Of a DNA stretch of 5,898 bases, positions 5,832 through 5,898 are shown in pieces (positions within the stretch are counted from its first letter, which is position 1; each line of letters starts with the position of its first letter). The position numbers and the translations under genes are program-made. Below the pieces are notes generated by a model that was not told the origin of the DNA, did no database searches, and saw nothing but the letters and a program-made list of their open reading frames with translations. The stretch is from Deltaproteobacteria bacterium (GTDB taxonomy: Bacteria > Desulfobacterota > Desulfobacteria > Desulfobacterales > JAFDCJ01). Location: the NCBI GenBank assembly GCA_024277475.1, contig JAJRVC010000670.1, positions 1-5,898 on the forward strand, in the 5' to 3' direction.

Positions 5832-5867
5832 AACCTTTGAACCTTAAACCCCGAACCTGGAACCCCT
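5832..5867. repeat. Five degenerate heptads beginning AACC
   Basis: AACC recurs at 5832, 5840, 5847, 5854 and 5861, a spacing of 8, 7, 7 and 7 bp. The units are AACCTTTG, AACCTTA, AACCCCG, AACCTGG and AACCCCT. The regular phase makes a tandem-repeat origin likely despite divergence. Similar 'gaaccttgaaccct' tracts are, from memory, common between genes of sulfate-reducing deltaproteobacteria. Confidence 0.55.
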
Positions 5868-5878
5868 TTATTTAGTTT

Positions 5879-5885
5879 AAGGAGA
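5879..5885 (+). promoter_or_regulatory. Ribosome-binding site of the next plus-strand gene
   Basis: AAGGAGA lies 4 nt before the ATG at 5890-5892, a normal strength and spacing. It is the main reason for calling a gene start at the window edge. Confidence 0.65.
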
Positions 5886-5889
5886 CAAA

Positions 5890-5898
5890 ATGGATAAC
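5890..5898 (+). CDS. Start of a further gene, first three codons only (Met-Asp-Asn)
   Basis: An ATG preceded by a good AAGGAGA ribosome-binding site opens a frame that leaves the window after three codons. Product unknown. It is on the same strand as the amidase but more than 300 bp from it, with repeats in between, so it need not share the same transcript. Confidence 0.5.

Larger units (their letters stand above)
5569..5889. other. Intergenic region downstream of the amidase
   Basis: No convincing gene is seen in this 321-bp stretch. The left half (5569-5740) is AT-rich with stops in all plus frames, and has only two short perfect palindromes, TTCAATTGAA (5590-5599) and TCTCATGAGA (5711-5720). 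The right half is structured: a GC hairpin, CAGGTTT-type heptads, a long inverted repeat and AACC heptads, then the ribosome-binding site of the next gene. No hairpin followed by a U-run, i.e. no canonical intrinsic terminator, could be found for the amidase gene. Confidence 0.6.

Overview
The window carries most of a peptide-type (Dpp/Opp, cluster 5) ABC importer operon on the minus strand. Diverging from it is a nitrilase-superfamily amidase gene on the plus strand. The source is clearly bacterial. GC content is moderate, with AT-rich intergenic DNA. Two styles of intergenic repeat occur: a hairpin element with 'gcgaagcaatct' / 'agattgc...cttcgct' arms and TTTTTACGA ends, and degenerate 7-bp repeats of the AACCTTT and CAGGTTT types. 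From memory these resemble intergenic DNA of sulfate-reducing deltaproteobacteria (Desulfobacterota). That assignment is an inference and was not tested by any search.

Layout. Reading leftward from the central intergenic region, the minus-strand operon is: a periplasmic substrate-binding protein with a Sec signal (2200-3792), a DppB-type permease (1249-2190), a DppC-type permease with a TTG start (311-1252), and the N-terminal third of a DppD-type ATPase (1-309) that runs off the window. Gene junctions are 9 nt, a 4-nt overlap and 1 nt, so this is one transcription and translation unit. A second ATPase (DppF type) is expected beyond the left edge.

The 585-bp divergent region (3793-4377) holds a strong ribosome-binding site for the binding protein, a MITE-like inverted-repeat element, candidate promoters pointing both ways and an operator-like palindrome. 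On the right is a 332-codon amidase/formamidase-like gene (4378-5376) with a complete Glu-Lys-Cys triad. Its reading frame continues for 63 protein-like codons past an in-frame TAG, to a second TAG at 5566-5568. The last ~320 bp are non-coding and contain a hairpin, a long inverted repeat and two short arrays of degenerate heptads. They end in a ribosome-binding site and the first three codons of another plus-strand gene.

Working together (inference): the importer would bring in a small peptide, opine or amide-bearing compound and the cytoplasmic amidase would hydrolyse a C-N bond of it, releasing ammonia or an amine. The most noteworthy observation is the interrupted C-terminus of the amidase. 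It could be an amber codon that is translated (pyrrolysine or a suppressor), a recent nonsense mutation, or a sequencing error.
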